Shown here: positions 34,848 to 44,310 of the stretch, one piece after another
How positions within the stretch are numbered: position 1 is the first letter of the stretch
Layout of the letters: each line of letters begins with the position of its first letter
Source of the DNA: Myxococcota bacterium
Lineage (GTDB): Bacteria; Myxococcota_A; UBA9160; UBA6930
Assembly: GCA_028277885.1 (NCBI GenBank)
Contig: JANQFK010000002.1
Location: 1 to 59,160 of the forward strand
Direction: 5' to 3'
DNA length: 59,160 nt
Program-made: the position numbers and the translations under genes
The notes under the pieces: generated by a model
What the model was told of the DNA's origin: nothing
What the model saw: only the letters and a program-made list of their open reading frames with translations
The model's database searches: none

Positions 34848-35570
34848 GTGGAGAAGATCGTCTACCTGGTCTGGGGAGCTCTCGGCGAGGACCCGCGCGA
34901 GCCCGCGGCGCGCCTCCTCGAAGAGGCCGCGCCGCGTCTCCTCGACCTCGGACCGCGCGGGCTCTCGATGAACCTGAACGACGCCGAGGCCGACGTGCCG
35001 GTCGCCGTCCCCTGGCCCGAGGACGAGGCGCCGCTGCTGGCCGAGGTCTCGCTCTGGCTCGACTGCTACGACCGGCGCGAGCCCTGGGAGGAGGTCCTCT
35101 CGGGTCACGGCGCGCGCCGCGCCGCCTACCTGGTGACCGAGTCGCTCTACAGCGACTACGGCAGCAACGACCACGCGCCGCCCCGGGACTGGCCCGACGG
35201 GAAGCGCTCGCCGGGCCTGCTCACGGTGACGCTCCTCGAGCGGCCGGAGCGCCTCTCCCGGGCGGACTGGCTGGCGCACTGGCACGGCGTCCAGTCCCCG
35301 GTCTCCGACGCGATGCAGCCGCGCACCCGCTACGTGCGCAACACGGTCACCCGTGCGCTCGGCGCGGATGCCCCGCCCTACGAGGGCATCGTGGACGAGG
35401 CCTGGCCGAGCGCCGCCCACGTGACCGAGCCGGATCTCTTCTACGGCGCCGGCGGCTCGCCGGAGCGGCTGCTCCAGAACCAGCGCGAGATGTTCGAGAG
35501 CGTGCGGGCGTTCCTCGACTTCGACCGCATCCGCACCGTGACGATGAGCGAGTACCTGCTGAAGAGCTGA
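34848..35570 (+). CDS. EthD-like (dimeric alpha-beta barrel) protein
   Basis: 240 residues from GTG 34848, which follows a strong Shine-Dalgarno; longer frames upstream would overlap the divergent glnE. The sequence VYLVWGALGEDPREPAARLL, then LLTVTLLERPERLSRADWLAHWHGVQSP and TRYVRNTVTRALG, fits a duplicated EthD/ferredoxin-like barrel (SRADWLAHWHxxHSP is the EthD signature). No catalytic activity is established for such proteins; they accompany oxidative degradation in several bacteria. Convergent with the SnoaL-like gene, 15 bases apart. Confidence 0.75.
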   Translation: MEKIVYLVWGALGEDPREPAARLLEEAAPRLLDLGPRGLSMNLNDAEADVPVAVPWPEDEAPLLAEVSLWLDCYDRREPWEEVLSGHGARRAAYLVTESLYSDYGSNDHAPPRDWPDGKRSPGLLTVTLLERPERLSRADWLAHWHGVQSPVSDAMQPRTRYVRNTVTRALGADAPPYEGIVDEAWPSAAHVTEPDLFYGAGGSPERLLQNQREMFESVRAFLDFDRIRTVTMSEYLLKS

Positions 35571-35585
35571 GCGGGCCCGGGCGGC

Positions 35586-36065
35586 TCAGCGGTGCCTCAT
35601 CTTCACCTTCTCGCCGGTCTCGAAGCGGCCACCCGCCGCCCGCCAGGCCTTCAGCACCGCGGGCGCGTCGCGCAGCGGGTTGTAGACGTCCTCCTCCTCC
35701 CTCCACAGCCCGCCGCCGCCGTAGACGAGGCGCGTCCAGCTCGGGAACTGGAAGGGCTCGCCGTCGGGGTCCGTCGGGTGCGCGAGGCGGTTCTGGCACT
35801 GGAACACGACGGCGCCGCTCTCCTCGTCGAGGGCCCACCAGTCCTGGGGGAAGGTCATGTGCGGGAAGGGCGCCATCACCGAGGTGATCCACTCCTCGAT
35901 GGCGGCCCGGCCGTGGAACTCGCCGTAGGCGTGCTCGACGTAGCGGGCGTCCTCGGTGAAGACGGCGGCCCAGATCGACCAGTCGCCGGTGCGGGAGGCC
36001 TCGTCCCGGGCCGCGTTGTAGCGGGCGAAGGCCTCGAGGATCTCCTCGCGCGGGTAGCGTGCCAT
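35586..36065 (-). CDS. SnoaL-like / NTF2-fold protein
   Basis: 159 residues from ATG 36065 behind a GGGGAG Shine-Dalgarno. The cone-shaped NTF2 fold is suggested by FARYNAARDEASRTGDWSIW, VFTEDARYVEHAYGEFHGRAAIEEWI and FQCQNRLAHP. Family members are isomerases, dehydratases or hydroxylating partners acting on polyketide or steroid-like rings; here the substrate is unknown. It lies 62 bases downstream of the MFS-SEFIR gene on the same strand and may be co-transcribed with it. Confidence 0.8.
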   Translation of the reverse strand: MARYPREEILEAFARYNAARDEASRTGDWSIWAAVFTEDARYVEHAYGEFHGRAAIEEWITSVMAPFPHMTFPQDWWALDEESGAVVFQCQNRLAHPTDPDGEPFQFPSWTRLVYGGGGLWREEEDVYNPLRDAPAVLKAWRAAGGRFETGEKVKMRHR

Positions 36066-36127
36066 TCGTCTCCCCTGTGCTGCGAGACCGGGCGATCGAC
36101 GTGGCCGTCGCTCCCTCTCCGTCTCGC

Positions 36128-38080
36128 CTAGCTCGCCTGGAACGGATTGGTTCCCAGCTCGGGCTTCGCCTCGTGGGCGCCGTGGATCTCCCGTAGCAGC
36201 CTTTCCAGCTGCGTCGCGTACTCCGCGTCGTCATCGAAGTCGATGTGAAGCCGCGACGAGACGAAGGAGGGCGTCTTCTTCTTCGCCGCATTGCCTCGGA
36301 CGACGGGAATGAACTTCTCCGTTCTCTGATCGCGCATCAGTTCGCCCGTCACGATGAGCTTCTCGTAGCCCACGCCACCCCTTCCCGCCTCCGCCTTGCG
36401 CACGTAGTCGGCCGAGCAGACCATGAGGACCCGATCCGAGTCACCGATGCCGCTCTCCATGAAGGCCGCGATGTCGCCGCCGAGCCGCAGGTCCCAGCGA
36501 TCGAGAACCACGTCGACCCCGTTCCTTCGCAGGTCGCTGGCAAGCTGAACCACCCACCGTTCATGCTCGGATCCCTCGTGCGAGTACGATACGAAGACCC
36601 TGGGCTCGCGTCCGGGGGTCGGGGCTGAGGGCGTCGCGCTTCTCTGCGGTCTCCGCACAGCCGCGTGCTCGCGGGTACCGTCGCGCCGCTCGGGGGCAGC
36701 GCTCGAGATCGCCGGAGCGGGCGACGTGCCACGGCGATTCTCCAGCTCGCTGACGATTCGCCGGTGGGCGGCCCGGGTGAGCGGGTAGCCCCGCGCCAGC
36801 CACACGCCGACGCCCAGGAAGAAGGCCGGCCCCAGGGCGGTGAGCCAGCGGATGGCCTGGCGGGCGGTCTCGTTCTGGGTCTCGCCCTTGCCCATGCCCG
36901 CGAGGTCGAGGATGCCGAGCACCAGGGAGACGCCCAGGGCGCCGCCGAGCTTGCGCACGAAGGTGAAGAAGCCGTTGTAGAGGCCCTCGCGGCGCTCGCC
37001 GGTCTCGAGGTCGTCCTCGTCGATCACCTCGCCGAGCATCGACCACGGCATCACGTCCACCACGGCGTAGCCCACGCCGATCACCGGCACGAACACGAAC
37101 ATCAGCCAGCGGGGCCACTCGGGCTGGATGAAGATCAGGAAGAGCGTCGTCGACATCCACCACACCGAGCCCAGCACGAAGACGCGGGCCTTGTCGCGGC
37201 CCGCCGAGATGCGTAGCCAGAAGGGCAGGGCCAGGACCACGGACGACAGGAACAGGAACATCACCGGCTCGAAGTCGCCGGAACGGCCGAGCCAGAAGCT
37301 CACGTACAGGATGATGAGGGCGCTCGCGAGGTCCATGGCGATGCGGCCCATGATGTAGATCGCGGTCAGGCGCATGAAGGTCGCGTGCTTCGCCACCAGG
37401 CGGACGCCCTCGATCACGCCGGTCTCCGCGGGCCGCACCTGGTAGTCGCGTCGCTCGAAGGTGACCCGGTGGACGGCGAACCAGGGCAGCGCGAAGGCGA
37501 CGCCGAACAGCACGCCGGCGCTCGCGAAGCCCGGCCCCCCGCCCCCGAAGGCCTCGGCCACCGGCCGGATGCTCACCGCCGCGAACACGCCGAAGATGGA
37601 GCCCGCCGTGCGGTAGGTGTTGAGGGACGTGCGCTCGTCGTAGTCCGTCGCCATCTCGGGCTGGATCGCGAGGTACGGGACCGAGAGCACCGTCATCGCC
37701 ACCGAGAGCAGGCAGTAGGCGCCGGTGTAGTAGGCGAAGCGCGCCGCCTGGGAGGCGAAGGGCACGTCCCACCAGAGCAGGCTGAACGCGATGCCGTAGG
37801 GGATGGCGCCGATCAGGAAGTAGGGCCGGCGCCGGCCCGACTTCCAGTGGGTGTGGTCCGAGAGCCGTCCCATCAGCGGGTCGGTGAAGGCGTCCACGAA
37901 GCGCCCGATCAGCGGCACCAGGCCGGCGAGCAGGGGCCGGAGGTCGGCGACCTGGGTGAGGTAGTAGGAGGCGTAGATGATGGAGAGGGACGAGAGCGCC
38001 CCGTTGATGGTGAGGTCGCCGAGGGCGTAGACGCCCTTGCGCGCGGGGCCGAGCCGGGGGTAGGAGTTGGCTTCGCCCAG
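36128..38080 (-). CDS. GPH-type MFS transporter fused to a C-terminal SEFIR (TIR-like) domain
   Basis: About 650 residues. Residues 1-450 are a complete 12-TM GPH-family carrier (GRFVDAFTDPLMGRLSDHTH signature, ending YPLTRAAHRRIVSELENRR, as in the paralogue at 19374). A 43-residue Pro/Ser/Arg linker follows. Residues 494-650 are a SEFIR/TIR-like domain: RVFVSYSHEGSEHERWV, VVLDRWDLRLGGDIAAFMES, DRVLMVCSADYV and GGVGYEKLI, with a candidate catalytic Glu in GVGYE. The 3' end is lower in GC (64% over 36121-36600 versus 73% over 36781-37020, hand counts), suggesting a captured domain. TM1 lies upstream of the first standard start (GTG 37918); the only near-start before it is CTG 38080, six bases after the in-frame TAG of arsC. 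The SEFIR domain should face the cytoplasm. Signalling, NAD cleavage or phage defence are guesses from the domain family. Confidence 0.8.
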   Translation of the reverse strand: MGEANSYPRLGPARKGVYALGDLTINGALSSLSIIYASYYLTQVADLRPLLAGLVPLIGRFVDAFTDPLMGRLSDHTHWKSGRRRPYFLIGAIPYGIAFSLLWWDVPFASQAARFAYYTGAYCLLSVAMTVLSVPYLAIQPEMATDYDERTSLNTYRTAGSIFGVFAAVSIRPVAEAFGGGGPGFASAGVLFGVAFALPWFAVHRVTFERRDYQVRPAETGVIEGVRLVAKHATFMRLTAIYIMGRIAMDLASALIILYVSFWLGRSGDFEPVMFLFLSSVVLALPFWLRISAGRDKARVFVLGSVWWMSTTLFLIFIQPEWPRWLMFVFVPVIGVGYAVVDVMPWSMLGEVIDEDDLETGERREGLYNGFFTFVRKLGGALGVSLVLGILDLAGMGKGETQNETARQAIRWLTALGPAFFLGVGVWLARGYPLTRAAHRRIVSELENRRGTSPAPAISSAAPERRDGTREHAAVRRPQRSATPSAPTPGREPRVFVSYSHEGSEHERWVVQLASDLRRNGVDVVLDRWDLRLGGDIAAFMESGIGDSDRVLMVCSADYVRKAEAGRGGVGYEKLIVTGELMRDQRTEKFIPVVRGNAAKKKTPSFVSSRLHIDFDDDAEYATQLERLLREIHGAHEAKPELGTNPFQAS

Positions 38081-38086
38081 CGCGCG

Positions 38087-38617
38087 CTACCCGGTCTCTT
38101 CGCCGGCACCGACGCCCGCACCGGGGCGGGCGCCGATCTCGTCGAGACGCTTCTGGAGGACGAGCCGGTCCAGGGACTCGAGGCGCAGGCTGGTGAAGAT
38201 CTTGATGCGCTGCTCGAGCTCGAAGTAGATGCGGCGGAAGAAGCGGCGCTGCTCCTCCTCGGAGCCCTCGAAGGCCGCCGGGTCCGCGACGCCCCAGTGG
38301 GCGGTCATGGGCTGTCCCGGCCAGACGGGGCAGCGCTCGCCCTTCGCGTCGTCGCACACGGTGAAGACGAAGTCGAGGGCCGGCGCCTCCGGTCCGGTGA
38401 ACTCGTCCCAGCTCTTGCTGCGGAGCCCCGTCACGTCGTAGTGGAAGTCGCGCAGCACCTCGAGGGTGCGCGGGTGCGGGGCCGGCTTGGGGTGGCTGCC
38501 GGCGCTGTGGGCCACGAAGCGCGCGCCGCCGTGGCGGCGCAGCGCGCACTCGGCGAGCAGGCTGCGGGCCGAGTTCCCGGTGCACAGGAACAACACGTCG
38601 AAGCGGGGCTCGGGCAT
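38087..38617 (-). CDS. arsC: Arsenate reductase / low-molecular-weight protein tyrosine phosphatase
   Basis: 176 residues from ATG 38617, which opens the fold and follows GGAGGACGGGAG; a longer frame to 38671 is less likely. The P-loop is CTGNSAR (C12-x5-R18), with RSKSWDEF and FVFTVCDDAKGERCPVW. The C-terminal RIKIFTSLRLESLDRLVLQKRLDEIG is typical of proteobacterial ArsC. It would reduce arsenate to arsenite with a small thiol donor. No arsB, acr3 or arsR is visible; the downstream partner is instead the MFS-SEFIR gene in the same frame, separated only by TAG. Confidence 0.85.
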   Translation of the reverse strand: MPEPRFDVLFLCTGNSARSLLAECALRRHGGARFVAHSAGSHPKPAPHPRTLEVLRDFHYDVTGLRSKSWDEFTGPEAPALDFVFTVCDDAKGERCPVWPGQPMTAHWGVADPAAFEGSEEEQRRFFRRIYFELEQRIKIFTSLRLESLDRLVLQKRLDEIGARPGAGVGAGEETG

Positions 38618-38865
38618 CGGCTCTCCCGTCCTCCAGCGGGCCACACCATAGCGCCCCGACTGGGGCGGCATGCCGCTTCACGCCCCCACCTGCTGAAAAC
38701 CCCCTGAAAACTCCACGACTTCCGCGCACGATCCGACGCGCGTCACGAAGCCGACACAGTGGCGTTGACCCGCGGGGTGGATCTGGTCCACGATGTCCCC
38801 CTGCGCCCATCGGGTCCCTCCTGGATCCGCCGGGCCCCCGTGCGCCAACCGGAGACCAGGAGACC

Positions 38866-41800
38866 ATGGCGGAGATCCCCGAGCACCACGTTCGCGAGAC
38901 CAAGACCCTCAAGTTCGCCCGTTTCGTCGTTCGGCATCGCCACTGGGTCTCGGCGATGCTCATCCTGTCGACGCTCTTCTTCCTCTACCCCACGGTGAAC
39001 GCGATCTCGACGGCCTTCGGCGCCCCGCTCCCCGGCCCGATCGTGCGCGTGGACGCCAGCGAGCGCTCCCTCTACCCGGACCACCCCTTCATCCACTCCC
39101 AGGACGCCTTCGCGGACACCTTCGGGTCGTCCTCGTTGATCGCGATCGCGGTGGTGGTGAAGGAGGGCACGGTCTTCACGCCCGAGACCCTGGCCAAGAT
39201 CTCGCGCATCACGAAGCGGCTGGACGGCGAGGGCTACAACAGCCGCACCGAGGAGCGCGAGGAGCTGCGCGAGGTCCTGGAGGAGCAGGAGCTCGCGGAC
39301 CACCTGGTGCTGCGACGCCTCGACCAGGCGTTCCCGCCCTATCCGGTGAACCACGACCGCATCGAGTCGCTCACGGGCCGCCTCACCCGCGTCGTCACCA
39401 TCGAGCCCGACGGCGCCATCACCTCGGACATCCTGGTCAAGAAGACCCCCGAGACCCAGGCCGAGGCGGACCGCATCCGGGAGCTTGTGCGCCAGAACCC
39501 GCCCTACATCTTCGGCCGCCTGGTCTCCCGGGACGAGAAGGGCGCCTTCATCTCGGCGAACTTCATCGCCGACCGCCTGAGCAGCCGCGAGGTCTACCAG
39601 GCCGTCTTCGACCACGTCCAGAAGATCAAGGACGGCTGGAAGTGCACCCAGGCCGAGATCGACCTCGGCCGCGACTGCGCCCTGGGCGAGTGGATCTGGG
39701 AGCCCGAAGAGGACGAGAACCACGCCATCTACATCTCCGGCGGCCCGACCCACACCGGCTGGATCATCAAGCACGCCTTCGAGATCGGCCTGTTCGTGGT
39801 CCTCACCGTGCTGGTGACCTTCGGGCTGCTGCTGGCCTACTTCCGGCGGCTCCACGGCGTGCTGATCCCCCTGGTGGCCGCCATCGCGACGGCGGTCTGG
39901 GGCCTGGGCTTCACCGGCTGGACCGGGATCACCTTCGATCCGCTGGTGCTGGTGATCCCGATGATCATCACCGCCCGGGCGGTCTCCCACACCGTGCAGA
40001 TGGCGGAGCGCTTCTTCGAAGACTACGAGATGATCCTGCCCCGCTTCGACGGGGACGAGGAGGCGGCGAAGATCGAGGCCGCCACCGTGGCCATGGCGGA
40101 GCTGATCGTGCCCGGCACCCTCGGCATCGTCACCGACTTCCTCGGGCTCCTCGTCATCCTGATCACGTCGATCCCCCAGATGCGCGACCTCGCCATCTTC
40201 GGCGCCTTCTGGGTGTTCACGATCCTGTTCACGGTCGAGATCCTGCACCCCGTGATGATCTGCTACCTGCCGCCGCCCCACGAGCCCGAGCACTACCTGC
40301 CCGGCTTCATGGTCCGGCTGATGCGCGGCATCGGCAAGGTGGTGACGGACCCGGTCGGCAAGTTCGTCGTGGCCGGCATCGCCCTGGCGCTCCTGGTGGG
40401 CTCGACCTACGTGGTGTTCACCCGCTCCACCATCGGCGAGGCGAACCCGGGGTCCTTCCTGTTGTGGCCGGACCACGAGTACAACGTCGCCACCGGGCAG
40501 ATCGCCGAGAAGTTCGGCGGCGTGGACTCCTTCGTGGTCTACGCCCAGGGCGACCGCGACAACGCCACCGCCGATCCCGAGCCCATCGTGCGCATGGAGG
40601 AGTTCGAGCGCTGGATGCGCGCCAACACCGACATGGGCATCTCGGTCTCCATCGCGCCCATCGTGAAGGCCTACTGGCGCCAGAACCACTACGGCGACCC
40701 GAAGTGGTACTTCATCCCGCGGGAGGCGGGGACGGTGCGCAACGTGCTGTTCCAGCTCAAGACCAACGGCCCGCCGGGCTTCCTGCGCCCCTACACCACC
40801 GACGACAACCGCCACGCCAACATCGCCTTCTACTACCCGGACCACCGGGGCGAGACCATCATGGTGGCGGTCGAGGCGGCCAAGGAGTTCATCAAGCGCA
40901 ACCCCATCGGCGAGGTGAACCTGCGCCTCGACAAGGACCGCGCGGGCGCCGAGGACGGCTTCTTCTCCTACGACAGCCTCGCCGACAAGCTCTACTACAT
41001 GATCGGCCCGATGCTGCCGCCGCGGAACCACACCCTTCACATCTCCATCCGCGACGAGGAGGGCCAGTTCCAGAAGTCCACCGCGGAGTTCGTGAACGGC
41101 ACCCAGGGCATGCCCGACTGGCTCGAGGACTTCCGCGACGGCGCCATGGCGGACTACGAGGAGGCCTACTACGCCGTCGACGAGGGCGAGTACTTCTTCT
41201 GGCCCGACGACCTCGAGGAGTGGAGCGAGTCCGACGTCAACGCGTGGTGGGAGGACAAGGATCTCGGCATCCGCGCCGTGGTGACCCACACGCGCAACCT
41301 GATCGTCCACGACCTGAAGGCCGTGGAGGGCGTGCCGAAGTACCAGCCCACCAGCTCCTGGACCCGCGGCGTGCAGTTCGTGATGGCGGGCGGCGTCATG
41401 GGCATCCTGGCGGCGATCAACGACGAGGTGGAGCGCGGCCACGTCGCGAACATCTCGCTGATCCTGCTGGTGATCTACGTGCTCCAGACGCTGACCTACC
41501 GCTCGCTCTGGAGCGGCACCATCATCGTGATCCAGCTCGGCACCGCCACCATGATCTCCCTGGCCTACATGGCGCTGCGCGACGTCGGCCTGAACGTCAA
41601 CACCCTGCCGGTGCAGTCCGTGGGGGTGGGGATCGGGGTCGACTACGCGATCTACATCGTGGATCGCATACGCCAGGAGGTGGTGGAGACCCGGGGCGAC
41701 ATCGACGAGGCCGTGCGCCGCACCGTCAGCACCACCGGCATGGCGGTGGCGTTCACCGCCACCACCATCGTGGGCGGCATCGCGACCTGGTCGTGGTCGA

Positions 41801-41988
41801 GCCTGCGCTTCCAGGCCGAGATGGCCCAGCTGCTGGTGATCCTGATGGTGGTCAACATGCTCGGCGCCGTCACGATCGTCCCCGCCTTCTACTCCATCGT
41901 GCGGCCGAAGTTCGCGACGGCCCTGCTCGAGGAGCAGCGCCGGGAGGAGGAGGCCCTGGCGGCCACCCAGACGGCCCCGGCCAAGTAG
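38866..41988 (+). CDS. MMPL/RND-superfamily exporter
   Basis: 1040 residues from ATG 38866 with an AGGAGA Shine-Dalgarno. The layout is classical: TM1 (about 27-50), a large periplasmic loop, five TMs (about 305-480, including [20 protein letters not shown]), TM7 (about 500-525), a second periplasmic loop, then TM8-12 (about 860-1015), with [16 protein letters not shown] in TM10 carrying the charged proton-relay residues. This resembles hopanoid or lipid exporters (HpnN/MMPL). It probably moves a lipid or hydrophobic solute using the proton gradient. A perfect terminator follows at 42015, so it is likely transcribed alone. Confidence 0.9.
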   Translation: MAEIPEHHVRETKTLKFARFVVRHRHWVSAMLILSTLFFLYPTVNAISTAFGAPLPGPIVRVDASERSLYPDHPFIHSQDAFADTFGSSSLIAIAVVVKEGTVFTPETLAKISRITKRLDGEGYNSRTEEREELREVLEEQELADHLVLRRLDQAFPPYPVNHDRIESLTGRLTRVVTIEPDGAITSDILVKKTPETQAEADRIRELVRQNPPYIFGRLVSRDEKGAFISANFIADRLSSREVYQAVFDHVQKIKDGWKCTQAEIDLGRDCALGEWIWEPEEDENHAIYISGGPTHTGWIIKHAFEIGLFVVLTVLVTFGLLLAYFRRLHGVLIPLVAAIATAVWGLGFTGWTGITFDPLVLVIPMIITARAVSHTVQMAERFFEDYEMILPRFDGDEEAAKIEAATVAMAELIVPGTLGIVTDFLGLLVILITSIPQMRDLAIFGAFWVFTILFTVEILHPVMICYLPPPHEPEHYLPGFMVRLMRGIGKVVTDPVGKFVVAGIALALLVGSTYVVFTRSTIGEANPGSFLLWPDHEYNVATGQIAEKFGGVDSFVVYAQGDRDNATADPEPIVRMEEFERWMRANTDMGISVSIAPIVKAYWRQNHYGDPKWYFIPREAGTVRNVLFQLKTNGPPGFLRPYTTDDNRHANIAFYYPDHRGETIMVAVEAAKEFIKRNPIGEVNLRLDKDRAGAEDGFFSYDSLADKLYYMIGPMLPPRNHTLHISIRDEEGQFQKSTAEFVNGTQGMPDWLEDFRDGAMADYEEAYYAVDEGEYFFWPDDLEEWSESDVNAWWEDKDLGIRAVVTHTRNLIVHDLKAVEGVPKYQPTSSWTRGVQFVMAGGVMGILAAINDEVERGHVANISLILLVIYVLQTLTYRSLWSGTIIVIQLGTATMISLAYMALRDVGLNVNTLPVQSVGVGIGVDYAIYIVDRIRQEVVETRGDIDEAVRRTVSTTGMAVAFTATTIVGGIATWSWSSLRFQAEMAQLLVILMVVNMLGAVTIVPAFYSIVRPKFATALLEEQRREEEALAATQTAPAK

Positions 41989-42014
41989 GGCGGCCTCCCC
42001 TCGCATCTCCCGGG

Positions 42015-42040
42015 CCGGCCACGGCGCGAGCCGTGGCCGG
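42015..42040 (+). terminator. Rho-independent-type hairpin after the MMPL gene
   Basis: Perfect 11-base-pair stem (CCGGCCACGGC with its complement) and a GCGA tetraloop, followed by TTCGTGT. The T-run is short, as is common in high-GC genomes. Confidence 0.65.
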
Positions 42041-42098
42041 TTCGTGTGACCCCGGCGCCGGCGCGGCATCCCAGGGCCTGCGCCCCCGGGAGAACCCC

Positions 42099-42893
42099 AT
42101 GCTGCAAGCCGTCCCCGCCCGCCTCGAGCGAGAGCGCCCCGGTCCCCCGGAGCCCCGTCCGGGGCCCCTCGACCTCGAAGCCGCCAACCGGCAGCTCGCC
42201 GGCGCCTCGCCGCGCCGGGTGGTGGAGTGGGCCGCCGAGACCTTCGGCGACGGCCTCGTGCTCTCCACCAGCTTCGGCATCCAGTCCGCCCTGATGCTGC
42301 ACCTCGCCACGAGCGTCGTGCCCGACGTGCCCGTGCTGTGGGTGGACACCGGCTACCTCCCGCCGGAGACCTACCGCTTCGCCGAGGAGCTGACCGCGCG
42401 CCTCGGCCTGAACCTCCGGGTGGTGCAGGCCGAGCTCAGCCCGGCGCGCATGGAGGCTCTCCACGGCCGGCTCTGGGAGACCGGCGACGTGGAGGACCTG
42501 AGCCGCTACGACCGCCTGCGCAAGGTCGAGCCCATGCAGCGGGCGCTGCGGGAGCTGGGCGCGACGGCCTGGCTCGCCGGGCTGCGCGCCGACCAGACCG
42601 ATCACCGCCGCGGCCTCGACGCCGTGACGCGACAGTGGGGCCGCACCAAGATCGCCCCGATCCTGGGCCTGAGCTCCCGGGACGTGCACCGCTACCTCAC
42701 CGACCACGACCTCCCCTACCACCCGCTGTTCGAGAGCGGCTACGCGACGGTGGGCGACTGGCACTCGAGCCGGCCCGTGACCGCGGAGGACGACCACGAG
42801 CGCGACACGCGCTTCCAGGGGCTCAAGCAGGAGTGCGGCCTCCACCTCGAGGACGACGCGGTGGCCGAGAGCTTCGAGTCCAGCCGTCTCTAG
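42099..42893 (+). CDS. cysH: Phosphoadenylyl-sulfate (PAPS) reductase
   Basis: 264 residues from ATG 42099 with a GGGAGA Shine-Dalgarno. The PP-loop-like fold reads [46 protein letters not shown] and the catalytic ECGLH (Cys246) near the C-terminus. It reduces PAPS to sulfite with thioredoxin or glutaredoxin in assimilatory sulfate reduction. The two CC/CxxC pairs that bind an iron-sulfur cluster in APS reductases are absent, so the PAPS-type reaction is expected. No other cys gene is in the window. Confidence 0.92.
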   Translation: MLQAVPARLERERPGPPEPRPGPLDLEAANRQLAGASPRRVVEWAAETFGDGLVLSTSFGIQSALMLHLATSVVPDVPVLWVDTGYLPPETYRFAEELTARLGLNLRVVQAELSPARMEALHGRLWETGDVEDLSRYDRLRKVEPMQRALRELGATAWLAGLRADQTDHRRGLDAVTRQWGRTKIAPILGLSSRDVHRYLTDHDLPYHPLFESGYATVGDWHSSRPVTAEDDHERDTRFQGLKQECGLHLEDDAVAESFESSRL

Positions 42894-42914
42894 CGCGCGC
42901 CCGCGTCCGGGCCC

Positions 42915-42920
42915 TACGCT
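42915..42920 (+). promoter_or_regulatory. -10 box TACGCT for the gene at 42927 (leaderless)
   Basis: TACGCT ends 6 bases before GTG 42927, predicting transcription from the start codon itself. Confidence 0.45.
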
Positions 42921-42926
42921 GGTGCG

Positions 42927-43379
42927 GTGAGCCGTGCCGGATCCGGAGGCCCGCGCTGGCGCCGACTCGCACCCTGGCTCGCCCCGGCGGCCCTGGTCGC
43001 GATCGCGCTGCACCAGATCGCCCTGGCCCACCTCGTGGACCTGAGCCCGTGGAAGGGCGGGGGCTACGGGATGTTCTCGACCACGGACCGCGGTGGCGCG
43101 CGCAGCGTGCGCATCCACGCCCTCGGCGACGGCCCGGCGCGGCGCGTCCCCGTCCCGCCCCACCTGGTGAACCGCGCCTACCGCGTGCGCGACCTGCCGC
43201 GGGCGTCGGCGCTCGACGCCTTCGCGCGGGAGATCGCGCGGGAGTCGCCCGACGCCGTGGTCGGCGCGCGGCGCGTGCGGGTGGAGGTGTGGCGCACGCG
43301 CCACGACCCCGAGAGCCTCGAGCCGCGCCGCGAGATGCTGCGTCGGCGCGAGGTCTGGCTCGGCGAGGGGCGCGGGTGA
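42927..43379 (+). CDS. Single-pass membrane protein of unknown function, partner of an HTTM-like protein
   Basis: 150 residues. A membrane segment (about 14-34, APWLAPAALVAIALHQIAL) is followed by SPWKGGGYGMFSTTDRGG and a basic soluble tail. I do not recognise a named family; the pattern (one TM plus WKGGGYGMFST) recurs in my knowledge beside HTTM/VKG-carboxylase-like membrane proteins, and here the next gene is exactly that type. GTGA overlap between the two implies coupled translation. Role unknown. Confidence 0.7.
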   Translation: MSRAGSGGPRWRRLAPWLAPAALVAIALHQIALAHLVDLSPWKGGGYGMFSTTDRGGARSVRIHALGDGPARRVPVPPHLVNRAYRVRDLPRASALDAFAREIARESPDAVVGARRVRVEVWRTRHDPESLEPRREMLRRREVWLGEGRG

Positions 43380-44251
43380 GCGGCGGGCGCGCCGCGTCCT
43401 GGCTGCGCGAGCTGGCGGAGATCGATCGGCGGGTGCTCGCCGTGCGCGTCACCCTGCTGCTGCTGCTGCTCAACCCGGGCCTGGGCTGGTCCGAGCGGGT
43501 CCCGGTGCTGATCCTCGCCGGCGCCGGCCTGCTCGCCCCCGGCCTGGCCTCCCGGCCCGGTCTCTGGCTCGCGCTCTGCGTCGCCACGGGCTGGCGCGTC
43601 GTCCAGGGCTGGCCGCTCTCGGACAACCACGACTACCTGACCAGCCTCTGGTGCCTCGCCCTCGCCACCTGCCTGGTCGCCGAGACGCCGCGCCCCGCCC
43701 TCGCCACCACGGCGCGCTGGATGCTCGGGCTCACCTTCCTGTTCGCGACGCTCTGGAAGGGCGTCCTCTCCCCCGACTTCGTGGACGGCACCTTCTTCCG
43801 CGTCACCCTCCTCGAGGACGACCGCTTCACCAACTTCGCCATCGTGGTCGGGGGCATGAGCGACGCGCTCTTCGACGCGAACGACGAGGCGCTGGCGCGC
43901 CACGCCGAGGGCGTGCCCTGGGACGAGTCGGGCTTCGTCGAGCCCACCGCGGGCCGCCGGGCCGCCGGGCTCCTCACCGCCTACACCCTCGCCATCGAGG
44001 GCGGCCTCGCCGTCGCCTTCCTGTGGCCCGGAGGCGCCCGGATCCGCGACGCGCTGCTGGTCCTGTTCGCGGTGAGCACCTTCTCCGTGGCCAGCGTGGC
44101 CGGCTTCGGCTGGCTGCTGATGGCCCTCGGCATCGCCCAGTGCGACGAGCGCCTGGCTCCGCGCCTCGCCTACCTCGGGGCCTTCTTCCTGATCCTCGTC
44201 TACGAGTGGGTGCCGTGGAGCGACGCCCTGGCCCGCAGCGTCCAGTCGTGA
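43376..44251 (+). CDS. HTTM-like (vitamin K gamma-carboxylase-like) multi-pass membrane protein
   Basis: 291 residues from GTG 43376, overlapping the previous stop by 4 bases. About six to seven TMs; the part ARWMLGLTFLFATLWKGVLSPDFVDGTFF resembles the KLNxxF/W-type helix of HTTM-family proteins (usually K-x-S-x-x-W). A non-membrane insertion (about 150-195) carries acidic residues. The catalytic Lys/His pair of true carboxylases is not identified. Function unknown; probably a complex with the preceding single-TM protein. Confidence 0.62.
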   Translation: MSGGRAASWLRELAEIDRRVLAVRVTLLLLLLNPGLGWSERVPVLILAGAGLLAPGLASRPGLWLALCVATGWRVVQGWPLSDNHDYLTSLWCLALATCLVAETPRPALATTARWMLGLTFLFATLWKGVLSPDFVDGTFFRVTLLEDDRFTNFAIVVGGMSDALFDANDEALARHAEGVPWDESGFVEPTAGRRAAGLLTAYTLAIEGGLAVAFLWPGGARIRDALLVLFAVSTFSVASVAGFGWLLMALGIAQCDERLAPRLAYLGAFFLILVYEWVPWSDALARSVQS

Positions 44252-44310
44252 CGGTCCGGCGAGGGGCTATCCTGGCGGGGCCGGGACCGGCGTCGGGACG
44301 AGGGTGGCGC

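Noticed and set aside
38765..38794. TTGACC with an 18-base spacer to CACGAT as promoter of the MMPL gene
   Set aside because: The -10 half is too poor (no TANNNT) to support a call; the 38618-38865 gap certainly holds a promoter, but I cannot place it.
38743..42069. Very long open frame antisense to the MMPL gene, and similar ones antisense to the ACC gene and the region 19758-23489
   Set aside because: High-GC third positions keep antisense frames open; the translations are His/Ala/Arg/Gly/Asp-rich without family motifs, while the opposite strand has clear domains.
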